Below, in pieces: positions 41,100-48,518 of a stretch of DNA of 64,000 bases (the stretch's first letter is position 1; each line of letters starts with the position of its first letter). Made by a program: the position numbers and the translations under genes. This DNA comes from Streptomyces griseus. Its GTDB lineage: Bacteria > Actinomycetota > Actinomycetes > Streptomycetales > Streptomycetaceae. The notes beneath the pieces are model-generated. The model ran no database searches. It worked only from the letters and a program-made list of their open reading frames with translations, and was not told the origin of the DNA. Where the stretch lies: the NCBI RefSeq assembly GCF_001715295.1, contig NZ_MDKB01000003.1, positions 90,892 to 154,891 of the forward strand, read 5' to 3'.

Positions 41100-41345
41100 T
41101 TTTCGCGGTCCTGCAACGGGACCGCTGGCCTCCGGGCCCGGCATGACTGTGTCCCCCTGTCGAAGGCATGACCTGGGGGGTGGTGTCACCGGGCCCGGGA
41201 GGTGCCGTCGGAGACGCTGATGAGAGGTCCGGCCACCGTCCGGCCTGGCGCAAAGCCGGGCAGCTCGCGGGCGGCAGGTCTGCATAACGTGGATGCGCGC
41301 GCACGACACCACTACTGAGGCCGGCACCACCAACTCCGCGGAAAG
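41100..41345 (+). ncRNA. Putative bridge RNA region of the IS110 element
   Basis: IS110 elements are known to transcribe a bridge RNA from their left non-coding end that pairs with target and donor DNA. Here that region has a hairpin GCGGTCC/GGACCGC (about 41105-41125), GC-rich stems around 41190-41205 and a repeated TCCGGCC pair near 41230-41250. Exact loops cannot be assigned by eye. Confidence 0.4.
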
Positions 41346-41351
41346 GGTGCG

Positions 41352-42569
41352 ATGTTCGACACTGAAGACGTGGGTGTGTTCCTCGGCCTGGACGTCGGCA
41401 AGAGCGCCCATCACGGTCACGGACTCACCCCGGCCGGGAAGAAGGTCTTCGACAAGCAGCTGCCCAACAGCGAGCCGAAGCTGCGGGCCGTCTTCGACAA
41501 GTTGACCGAGAAGTTCGGCACCGTCCTGGTGATCGTTGACCAGCCCGCCTCCATCGGCGCCCTGCCGCTGGCCGTCGCCCGGGACACCGGCTGCCAGGTC
41601 GCCTACCTGCCCGGCCTGGCCATGCGCCGGATCGCCGACCTCTACCCCGGTGAAGCGAAAACCGACGCCAGGGACGCCGCGGTGATTGCGGACGCCGCCC
41701 GCACCCTGCCCCACACCCTGCGCTCGCTCGAACTCACCGACGAGATCACCGCCGAGCTGACCGTCCTGACCGGTTTCGACCAGGACCTCGCCGCCGAAGC
41801 AACCCGCACCTCCAACCGGATACGCGGCCTGCTCACCCAGTTCCACCCGTCGCTGGAACGCGTCCTGGGCCCACGCCTGGACCACCAGGCCGTCACCTGG
41901 CTCCTCGAGCGCCACGGATCCCCATCCGCCCTACGCAAAGCCGGCCGCCGCAGACTCGTCGAACTCATCCGCCCGAAAGCCCCACGCATGGCCCAGCGGC
42001 TGATCGACGACGTCTTCGACGCACTCGACGAACAGACCGTCGTCGTCCCCGGCACCGGCACCCTCGACATCGTCATCCCCTCCCTGGCCGCCTCCCTGGC
42101 CGCCGTCCACACCCAGCGCCGGGCTCTGGAAGCCCAGATCAACACCCTGCTGGAGGCCCACCCTCTTTCCCCGGTCCTGACGTCGATGCCCGGCGTCGGC
42201 GTCAGGACCGCCGCAGTCCTGCTGGTCACCGTCGGCGACGGCACCAGCTTCCCCACCGCCGCCCACCTCGCCTCCTACGCCGGACTCGCCCCCGCAACCA
42301 GACAGTCCGGGACCTCGATCCACGGCGAACACGCACCCCGAGGCGGCAATCGGCAGCTCAAACGCGCCATGTTCCTGTCCGCTTTCGCCTGCATGAACGC
42401 CGACCCCGCCTCCCGGCTCTACTACGACCGCCAGCGAGCCCGCGGAAAGACCCATACTCAGGCCCTCCTCCGCCTCGCCCGCCAACGCATCAGTGTCCTG
42501 TTCGCCATGCTCCGCGACGGCACCTTCTACGAATCCCGCACGCCCAAGAACGTCGAGCTCGCCGCATGA
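41352..42569 (+). CDS. IS110-family DEDD transposase
   Basis: 405 residues. N-terminal RuvC-like domain with FLGLDVGKSAHH (first Asp), VIVDQPASIG (second) and AKTDARDAAVIAD (DxxD). C-terminal transposase_20 domain with LTSMPGVGVRTAAVLLVTVG, SYAGLAPATRQSG and the catalytic serine region. Full length with no frameshift, so potentially active. ATG 41352 with GGAAAGGG upstream. Confidence 0.95.
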   Translation: MFDTEDVGVFLGLDVGKSAHHGHGLTPAGKKVFDKQLPNSEPKLRAVFDKLTEKFGTVLVIVDQPASIGALPLAVARDTGCQVAYLPGLAMRRIADLYPGEAKTDARDAAVIADAARTLPHTLRSLELTDEITAELTVLTGFDQDLAAEATRTSNRIRGLLTQFHPSLERVLGPRLDHQAVTWLLERHGSPSALRKAGRRRLVELIRPKAPRMAQRLIDDVFDALDEQTVVVPGTGTLDIVIPSLAASLAAVHTQRRALEAQINTLLEAHPLSPVLTSMPGVGVRTAAVLLVTVGDGTSFPTAAHLASYAGLAPATRQSGTSIHGEHAPRGGNRQLKRAMFLSAFACMNADPASRLYYDRQRARGKTHTQALLRLARQRISVLFAMLRDGTFYESRTPKNVELAA

Positions 42570-42681
42570 CCCCAGCACCCCCAACCACCCCAAAACCGAC
42601 AGGGCTGCCTTGACGAAAGACATAGAGGCACCCCCCCCCGGCGGGCCCGGTGCGGCCCGGCCGGACGCCCCCTGTAGGAAC

Positions 42682-42711
42682 CCGACAGTGCCGTGACGGA
42701 GCCACTGTCGG
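42682..42711 (+). promoter_or_regulatory. Inverted repeat upstream of fabG
   Basis: CCGACAGTG (42682-42690) and CACTGTCGG (42703-42711), 9-bp perfect arms, 12-nt loop, about 75 bp before the fabG start. Could be an operator or leader hairpin. Confidence 0.4.
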
Positions 42712-42785
42712 AGACGGATTCCCTGTACGGACGGTGGTACCGATAGGTTTTCGAGGTATCAGACCGTCAAGGAAAGGGTGATCCG

Positions 42786-43505
42786 TTGAGCCGCTCGGTT
42801 CTCGTCACCGGAGGAAACCGGGGCATCGGCCTCGCCATCGCCCGCGCCTTCGCCGACAACGGCGACAAGGTCGCGATCACCTACCGGTCCGGCGAGCCGC
42901 CCCAGGCGCTCACCGAGGCCGGGGTTCTCGCGGTCCGGTGCGACATCACCGACACCGAGCAGGTGGAGCAGGCCTACAAGGAGATCGAGGAGAAGCACGG
43001 TCCGGTGGAGGTGCTGGTCGCCAACGCCGGTATCACCAAGGACCAGTTGCTGATGCGGATGTCGGAGGAGGACTTCACCTCCGTACTCGACACCAATCTC
43101 ACCGGCACCTTCCGCGTCGTCAAGCGCGCCAACCGTGCGATGCTCCGCGCCAAGAAGGGCCGTGTCGTCCTGATCTCCTCCGTCGTGGGCCTCCTCGGCT
43201 CGGCGGGCCAGGCGAACTACGCCGCGTCCAAGGCGGGCCTGGTCGGCTTCGCCCGGTCGCTGGCCCGCGAACTGGGCTCGCGGAACATCACGTTCAACGT
43301 GGTCGCGCCCGGGTTCGTCGACACCGACATGACGCAGGTGCTCACCGACGAGCAGCGCAAGGACATCGTGTCGCAGGTGCCGCTCGGCCGCTACGCGCAG
43401 CCCGCCGAGATCGCCGCCGCGGTGCGCTTCCTCGCGTCCGACGACGTGTCGTACATCACTGGAGCCGTCATTCCCGTTGACGGCGGATTGGGCATGGGTC
43501 ACTGA
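42786..43505 (+). CDS. fabG: 3-oxoacyl-ACP reductase
   Basis: 239 residues, classical SDR. Cofactor motif VTGGNRGIG (7-15), NAG (80-82), catalytic Ser132, Tyr145 and Lys149 (ISSVVG, NYAASK). C-terminus PVDGGLGMGH. Reduces 3-oxoacyl-ACP with NADPH in fatty-acid elongation. The start is TTG 42786, with AGGAAAGGG upstream; no ATG or GTG fits. Forms an operon with fabI (gap 5 nt). Confidence 0.93.
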   Translation: MSRSVLVTGGNRGIGLAIARAFADNGDKVAITYRSGEPPQALTEAGVLAVRCDITDTEQVEQAYKEIEEKHGPVEVLVANAGITKDQLLMRMSEEDFTSVLDTNLTGTFRVVKRANRAMLRAKKGRVVLISSVVGLLGSAGQANYAASKAGLVGFARSLARELGSRNITFNVVAPGFVDTDMTQVLTDEQRKDIVSQVPLGRYAQPAEIAAAVRFLASDDVSYITGAVIPVDGGLGMGH

Positions 43506-43510
43506 TCACC

Positions 43511-44278
43511 ATGAGCGGAATCCTCGACGGCAAGCGCATCCTCATCACGGGTGTGCTGATGGAGTCGTCCATCGCTTTCCACACCGCCAAGGTGGCCCAG
43601 GAGCAGGGCGCCGAGGTCATCCTCACGGCCTTCCCCCGGCCGACGCTGACCGAGCGCATCGCCAAGAAGCTTCCGAAGCCCGCCAAGGTCATCGAACTCG
43701 ACGTGACCAACGACGAGCACCTGGGCCGGCTGGCCGGCCTCGTCAAGGAGGAGCTCGGCTCGCTCGACGGCGTCGTGCACTCCATCGGCTTCGCGCCGCA
43801 GGACGCGCTCGGCGGGAACTTCCTGAACACGCCCTTCGAGTCGGTCGCCACCGCGATGCACGTCTCGGCGTTCTCCCTGAAGTCGCTCGCCATGGCCTGC
43901 AAGCCGCTGATGGCGGACGGCGGATCGATCGTCGGCCTCACCTTCGACGCGCAGTTCGCCTGGCCCCAGTACGACTGGATGGGCCCGGCCAAGGCCGCGC
44001 TCGAGGCGACCTCCCGTTACCTCGCCCGCGACCTTGGCGGCGACAGCATCCGCTGCAACCTGATCTCGGCGGGCCCCATCGGCTCGATGGCCGCCAAGTC
44101 CATCCCGGGCTTCGGCGATCTCGCGGAGGTCTGGAACACCCGGTCCCCGCTGGCCTGGGACATGGCCGACCCGGAGCCGGCCGGCCGCGGTGTGGTCGCG
44201 CTGCTCTCCGACTTCTTCCCGAAGACGACGGGCGAGATCGTCCACGTCGACGGTGGCGTGCACATGATGGGCGCCTGA
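43511..44278 (+). CDS. fabI: Enoyl-ACP reductase (FabI/InhA type)
   Basis: 255 residues. SDR of the enoyl-reductase branch with ILITGVLMESSIAF near the N-terminus and catalytic Tyr154 and Lys161 in QYDWMGPAK (Y-x6-K spacing). Reduces trans-2-enoyl-ACP with NADH, the last step of each elongation round. The arrangement fabG-fabI equals mabA-inhA of mycobacteria. ATG 43511. Followed by a strong terminator. Confidence 0.94.
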   Translation: MSGILDGKRILITGVLMESSIAFHTAKVAQEQGAEVILTAFPRPTLTERIAKKLPKPAKVIELDVTNDEHLGRLAGLVKEELGSLDGVVHSIGFAPQDALGGNFLNTPFESVATAMHVSAFSLKSLAMACKPLMADGGSIVGLTFDAQFAWPQYDWMGPAKAALEATSRYLARDLGGDSIRCNLISAGPIGSMAAKSIPGFGDLAEVWNTRSPLAWDMADPEPAGRGVVALLSDFFPKTTGEIVHVDGGVHMMGA

Positions 44279-44295
44279 CTCCCCCGCACGGTCGT

Positions 44296-44336
44296 ACGGC
44301 CGCGTACCGCCTCCCTCCGGGGCGGTACGCGGCCGT
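44296..44336 (+). terminator. Terminator of fabG-fabI
   Basis: 16-bp inverted repeat ACGGCCGCGTACCGCC (44296-44311) / GGCGGTACGCGGCCGT (44321-44336), loop 9 nt. Confidence 0.75.
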
Positions 44337-44500
44337 CGTGCGCCGGGCACGGCTTCCGTGCACGCCACGGGCGGGGACTCCCTCTTCCGCGGCGCCCCGG
44401 CGTCCGTGGTGCCGGCGCGTCCCGAGTCGAAAAGGGAGCCGTTCCACCGCAGAATGTGGTGGTACCGGACTTCTGGTCAGGCTGTGGGGAGGAGATCGCC

Positions 44501-44902
44501 GTGCGCTCCACAGGTCGCCGCACCAGGGCCCCGCACTGCGTGCGCCGCCGGACCTGGGCCCTGCTGGCCACGGCGGGGGTCGCCGCCGGTCTCCTCGCGC
44601 CGGTGGCCGTGAGCGCGGCGAACCGGGCCGGCAGCGGCTCGGCGGCCGCTCCGTCCGCGCCGGCCCCCGAACCCTCCGGCTCCGAGTGCCGCACGTCGGT
44701 GGCGGGCTCCCGGGTCGTCGCCTACTGCCACAACCCCTACCCCACCACCGATCTCGTCCAGCTCCACACCGAGTGTGCCCGCTGGTGGGACGTGGACGCG
44801 GACGCCAAGCCGGTCGCCGTGCGGCCGGGCGCGACCGTCAAGCTCCAGGACCGTTGCTGGAAAGAGGTCGACTCGGCCTGGGTCAGTCACCACCCCGGCT
44901 GA
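44501..44902 (+). CDS. Small secreted protein with four cysteines
   Basis: 133 residues from GTG 44501, preceded by GGGGAGGAG; the frame is open to 44456. Basic N-region (RRTRAPHCVRRR), hydrophobic core (TWALLATAGVAAGLLAPVAV), cleavage near SAA-NRA. The mature part has a Ser/Ala/Pro-rich spacer and a compact domain with four Cys (SECRT, AYCHN, TECAR, DRCWK), likely two disulfides. No family recognised. Confidence 0.75.
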   Translation: MRSTGRRTRAPHCVRRRTWALLATAGVAAGLLAPVAVSAANRAGSGSAAAPSAPAPEPSGSECRTSVAGSRVVAYCHNPYPTTDLVQLHTECARWWDVDADAKPVAVRPGATVKLQDRCWKEVDSAWVSHHPG

Positions 44903-44936
44903 CCCGGCCCCGCCCCTCCCGGGGCGCCGGTACGGC

Positions 44937-45611
44937 CTACGCCCGCTCCCGCAGGCAGTTCAGGGCGTGTCCCGCCGCCTCGGCGGCCGCCGTCTCCGCG
45001 TCGCCCGCCCGGATCGCCTCGACCAGCCGTGCGTGGTCCATGTACTGCTCGGGCCGCAGCTCCGGCCCGACGTCGTCGCGCAGGTAGTCACGGAGCAGGT
45101 CGTTCAGGTCGGCGTAGAGCTCGGTGAGCACGTCGTTGTGGGAGGCCGCGACCACCGCCAGGTGCAGCGTCGCGTCGGCGGCCACGAACGCCTCGGCGTC
45201 ACCGGCGGCCCAGGTGGCCTCCCGCTGCGCCATCAGCGCGTCCAGCTGCCGCATGTCACGGTCCGTGCGCCGCCGGGCGGCGAGCCGGGCCGCCGACGAC
45301 TCCAGGGTTGAGCGCAGCTCGGCGACGTGCCGCGGGTCGGCGTCCGCGAACCGGCGCTGCATCACGCCGGCCAGCTCGCTCGTCGCGACGACGTACGTGC
45401 CGGAGCCCTGGCGGATGTCCAGCAGCCCGTTGTGCGCCAGGGCGCGTACGGCCTCGCGGACCGTGTTGCGGGCGACCCCCAGCTGTTCCACCAGTTCGGG
45501 TTCGGTCGGGATGCGGGAACCCACGGGCCACTCGCCCGAGGTGATCTGGTTCCTCAGCTGGGCAATCACCTGGTCGGCGAGAGCCGAACGCCGGGGGGAC
45601 GTCAGCGCCAT
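44937..45611 (-). CDS. GntR-family regulator, FadR subgroup (FCD domain)
   Basis: 224 residues. N-terminal winged helix: GSRIPTEPELVEQLGVARNTVREAVRAL and GLLDIRQGSGTYV. C-terminal all-helical FCD ligand domain with metal/ligand residues in ADATLHLAVVAASHND and YMDHARLVEAI. Divergent from an MFS exporter gene with an AATCATCCCATGATT palindrome between them, so most likely represses that gene. ATG 45611, SD AAGGAG. Confidence 0.9.
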   Translation of the reverse strand: MALTSPRRSALADQVIAQLRNQITSGEWPVGSRIPTEPELVEQLGVARNTVREAVRALAHNGLLDIRQGSGTYVVATSELAGVMQRRFADADPRHVAELRSTLESSAARLAARRRTDRDMRQLDALMAQREATWAAGDAEAFVAADATLHLAVVAASHNDVLTELYADLNDLLRDYLRDDVGPELRPEQYMDHARLVEAIRAGDAETAAAEAAGHALNCLRERA

Positions 45612-45674
45612 GGTGCTCCTTGTTCGGATCCGTGAAGCGTGTGCCGGATTCTCTCAGCCCGGAGGCACCGCGAG

Positions 45675-45705
45675 TGGACAAGTAATCATCCCATGATTCT
45701 ATGAT
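45675..45705 (+). promoter_or_regulatory. MFS gene promoter with overlapping GntR operator
   Basis: -35 TGGACA (45675-45680), -10 TATGAT (45700-45705), spacing 19 nt, and between them the perfect palindrome AATCAT-CCC-ATGATT (45684-45698). ATG 45713 lies 7 nt after the -10, so the message is probably leaderless. Confidence 0.6.
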
Positions 45706-45712
45706 GAGCCCC

Positions 45713-46975
45713 ATGTCCCCTGACGAGACTTCGACCCGGAACCCCGCGCCCGTGCGCGACGCCCACACGCCCGTGCCCGCCGCCGGCCCCGCTCCCTGGC
45801 TGCTGGGCGTGGTCACCGTCGGTCTCGTCCTGGCCGCACTCAACCTGAGGCCCGCCATCACCAGCCTGGGCCCCCTCCTCGAAGAGGTGCGGGACGGGCT
45901 CCACATGAGCGGCAGCGTCGCCGGGGTCCTCACGTCCGTACCGCCGTTCTGCTTCGCCCTCTTCGGTTTCGCGGCCCCACGGCTCGCCCGCCGGTTCGGG
46001 CCCGGCGCCGTCGTGTGCGCGGGCATGGCCGCCATCGCCGCGGGACTGCTGATCCGGCCCTTCGCCGGCAGCACCGCGGCCTTCCTGGCGGCCAGTGCCC
46101 TCGCCCTGATGGGCATCGCCGTCAGCAACGTCCTGATGCCCGTCATCGTCAAGCGCTGGTTCCCCGACCGGGTCGGCAGCATGACCGGCCTCTACTCGAT
46201 GGCCCTGGCCCTCGGCACCGCCCTCGCGGCCGCCCTGACCGTGCCCCTGACGAACGGGCTGGGCGGCAGCTGGCAGACCGGCCTCGTCCTCTGGGCCGTG
46301 CCGGCCGCCGCTGCCGTCGTCCCCTGGCTCTTCCTCGTACGGGACCGCACAGCCGCGTCCGGGAAGCCGGCCGAGCAGCCCAGGCCCGCGCCGGCGCTCC
46401 GGATCACCCGCAGCCGGACCTCCTGGGCCCTGGCCTGTTTCTTCGGCCTCCAGGCCACGGCCGCCTACATCACCATGGGCTGGATGCCCCAGATCTTCCG
46501 CGACGCGGGCCTGTCGGCCGGTACCGCGGGCATCCTGCTGGCCGTGACCATGGCGATGGGGGTGCCCCTCGCCTTCGTCATTCCCCGGGCCGCCGCCCGG
46601 CTGCGCAACCAGGGCCCGATCGTCCTCGTCCTCGGAAGCTGCGGCCTCCTCGGCTACGCGGGCCTCTACCTCGCCCCGGCCGGAGGCGCCTGGCTCTGGG
46701 CCCTGCTGCTGGGCGTCGCGAACTGCGCGTTCCCGCTCGCCCTCACCATGATCGGCATGCGGTCCCGCACCGGTGCCGGCGTCGTCAGGCTCTCGGCCTT
46801 CGCCCAGTCCACCGGCTATCTGATCTCGATCCCCGGCCCGCTCCTCGTCGGCGTGCTCTACCAGCACAGCGGTGGCTGGGGCCTGCCGATCGCGCTCATG
46901 GCGGCCCTCATGATCCCGCAGATGGCGGCGGGTGTACTCGCCGGGCGGGACCGGACGATCGAGGACGAATGCTGA
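45713..46975 (+). CDS. MFS transporter of the CynX/NimT group
   Basis: 420 residues from ATG 45713 (ATG 45701 and 45704 overlap the -10 box and are unlikely). Twelve membrane helices with the family hallmark ALNLRPAITSLGPLLEEVR near the start. CynX/NimT proteins are linked with cyanate and 2-nitroimidazole transport; substrate here unknown. Followed 17 nt later by a 38-residue companion. Controlled, by inference, by the divergent GntR regulator. Confidence 0.9.
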   Translation: MSPDETSTRNPAPVRDAHTPVPAAGPAPWLLGVVTVGLVLAALNLRPAITSLGPLLEEVRDGLHMSGSVAGVLTSVPPFCFALFGFAAPRLARRFGPGAVVCAGMAAIAAGLLIRPFAGSTAAFLAASALALMGIAVSNVLMPVIVKRWFPDRVGSMTGLYSMALALGTALAAALTVPLTNGLGGSWQTGLVLWAVPAAAAVVPWLFLVRDRTAASGKPAEQPRPAPALRITRSRTSWALACFFGLQATAAYITMGWMPQIFRDAGLSAGTAGILLAVTMAMGVPLAFVIPRAAARLRNQGPIVLVLGSCGLLGYAGLYLAPAGGAWLWALLLGVANCAFPLALTMIGMRSRTGAGVVRLSAFAQSTGYLISIPGPLLVGVLYQHSGGWGLPIALMAALMIPQMAAGVLAGRDRTIEDEC

Positions 46976-46992
46976 GATGCGAGACTGGGCCC

Positions 46993-47109
46993 ATGCCAGT
47001 GCTCGATCCGCATCCCAAGAACGGCCAGAAGAAGCTGCTCCTCGTGTTCGGGACGATGCTTCTCATCTCGGTGATCATCGGCGTGATCGCCACGATCGCC
47101 TCCCCGTGA
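46993..47109 (+). CDS. SGM_5486-family small transporter-associated protein
   Basis: 38 residues: a charged start (MPVLDPHPKNGQKK) and one membrane helix (LLLVFGTMLLISVIIGVIATIA). I recognise the SGM_5486 family, short proteins that sit behind CynX/NimT transporter genes in Streptomyces. Probably a small subunit or stabiliser of the transporter; function unproven. Confidence 0.75.
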   Translation: MPVLDPHPKNGQKKLLLVFGTMLLISVIIGVIATIASP

Positions 47110-47170
47110 CGAATCGACGGAGTATCCGGCCGCTCCCCGGCGCCCTCGGTGGTGCTGGCCCCACCCTCCC

Positions 47171-47338
47171 CTAAGGGCTCTCCCGCAATTCCCGGCGGGC
47201 GCGCGACGACAGCTACGGCACCTCGCCGCGTTGTCGGAACGTCCACATACATCCAGTATGCGGACGTCCCTCCGCCTTGCGATGCACCGCATCCGATGCC
47301 GCACGCTGATCCACCGGGAAGTGCGGGACAGCCCTTAG
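47171..47338. repeat. Miniature inverted-repeat element, subfamily A, copy A1
   Basis: 168 bp from CTAAGGGCTCTCCCGCAATT to GGAAGTGCGGGACAGCCCTTAG (shown to 20: AAGTGCGGGACAGCCCTTAG). The ends are inverted repeats of about 25 bp. Identical in length to A2 and differs at about nine positions by my count. The interior has ACATACATCCAGTATGCGG and CCCTCCGCCTTGCGAT. Confidence 0.85.
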
Positions 47339-47437
47339 GGGCCAGGTTCAGGGTCGACTGGGTGGGTCACCGGATGGGACCGCCGCCCGCCGTTCCGTAG
47401 GTTCTCGGTACCACAACCGAGGCCCCAGGAGGCGGAC

Positions 47438-47641
47438 ATGCCGGCCCGTACAGAGACCCGCACCCACCGCGACGGTTCGGACACCGTCGAGGTGCGGCTG
47501 CCGTGGTGGGCCGTGGCGCTCCCCGCGCTCGCCTTCGCCGCGCTCCTCCTGCTGGTCTCGGGGCCGGGCCAGGCGCAGGCCGCCCCCGGGGACCCCGCGG
47601 TAGGGCGGCTGCTCGGGCGCGTTCTGGAGCTGGCCCGCTGA
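47438..47641 (+). CDS. Small single-helix membrane protein
   Basis: 67 residues. Polar N-terminus (PARTETRTHRDGSDTVEV), one helix (WWAVALPALAFAALLLLVSG) and a short tail. Unknown function. SD CAGGAGG 6 nt before ATG 47438. Follows element A1 by 100 bp. Confidence 0.65.
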   Translation: MPARTETRTHRDGSDTVEVRLPWWAVALPALAFAALLLLVSGPGQAQAAPGDPAVGRLLGRVLELAR

Positions 47642-47840
47642 GAGGGGCCGCCGCCCCGCGGGGAGAGCGCTCCCGCGCCCCGGGCGGAGCGGCTCGCACG
47701 CCCCGGTCCGCCCTCCGCCCGGGCGGAGCCGTCCGGCGGTCCGGGCGGGTCGCGGGACGTCGTCCGGCTTCCGTCACCCGCCCGGACGAGCACGTCAACA
47801 CCCTGCGCCCGGACGCTCGATTCGTGCGAAGCTGAGGTGT

Positions 47841-48359
47841 ATGAGCGCCGATACACCTCGCAGGATCGTCCTTCTCAGGCACGCAAAGGCGGAATGGTCG
47901 CAGCAGTCCGACCATGAGCGGCCACTGGCCGAGCGGGGCCGCAAAGACGCCCCCGTCGCCGGCCGCAAGCTCGCCGATTCCGGCATCGTCTTCGATCTGG
48001 CCCTGTGTTCGACCGCCGTCCGGACCCGCGAGACGTGGAAGCTCGCGGTCCACGAGTTCGCGCAGCGCCCCAGAACCGTGTACGAGGAGAGGCTGTACGA
48101 CGCCTCCCTCGGCGAACTGATCGCCCTGTTCAACGAGACCCCCGACGACGTGCGGAACCTCCTGGTCATCGGCCACAACCCCGGCATGCACGGGGCGGCC
48201 GACGCCCTCTCCGGTCACGGGGACGGGGACACGCTCGCCCGGTTGACCAGGGACGGGTTCCCCACCGCCGCCTACGCCGTCGTCGAGTTCCCGGGCTCCT
48301 GGAAGGGCCTGGAGCACGGCGTGGGCACACTCGTCGACTACTGGACACCGAACGACTGA
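47841..48359 (+). CDS. sixA: SixA-type histidine phosphatase
   Basis: 172 residues. RHG-type active site RRIVLLRHAKAEW (nucleophile His), conserved Arg in STAVRTRETWKLA and second His in LLVIGHNPGMH. SixA proteins remove phosphate from His on signalling proteins such as HPt domains and PTS-Ntr; the actinobacterial target is unknown. ATG 47841 without a clear SD. Convergent with serB. Confidence 0.88.
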   Translation: MSADTPRRIVLLRHAKAEWSQQSDHERPLAERGRKDAPVAGRKLADSGIVFDLALCSTAVRTRETWKLAVHEFAQRPRTVYEERLYDASLGELIALFNETPDDVRNLLVIGHNPGMHGAADALSGHGDGDTLARLTRDGFPTAAYAVVEFPGSWKGLEHGVGTLVDYWTPND

Positions 48360-48473
48360 GGCGTCGCCGGCCTCGTCGTCCACCCCGTCCGCCGGGTGAC
48401 CGAGGCCGGCCCGGACCCCCGCAGGGGCGCCGGGCGGCCCCCCGAGCGACGGCCCGGTGCGTACGTACGACAC

Positions 48474-48502
48474 GACCCCGGCACAGGTGAAGTGCCGGGG
48501 TC
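48474..48502. terminator. Hairpin between sixA and serB
   Basis: GACCCCGGCAC (48474-48484) / GTGCCGGGGTC (48492-48502), 11 bp, loop 7 nt; convergent genes. Confidence 0.65.
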
Positions 48503-48518
48503 CCGTCTTCCTACGTGC

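Larger units (their letters stand above)
41093..42640 (+). mobile_element. IS110-family insertion sequence
   Basis: One transposase gene with a long structured non-coding left end (about 41093-41351) and a short right end containing TTGACGAAAGACATAGAGG (42610-42628), which I recall from right ends of Streptomyces IS110 elements. As usual for this family, no terminal inverted repeats and no obvious target duplication. C-runs flank both sides (41087-41092 and 42631-42639), so the junctions are uncertain by some bases. Inserted between the divergent tldD and fabG genes. Confidence 0.8.

Noticed and set aside
47810..47843. Leaderless -10 box before sixA
   Set aside because: The bases before ATG 47841 (GAAGCTGAGGTGT) have no TANNNT hexamer at the right distance.
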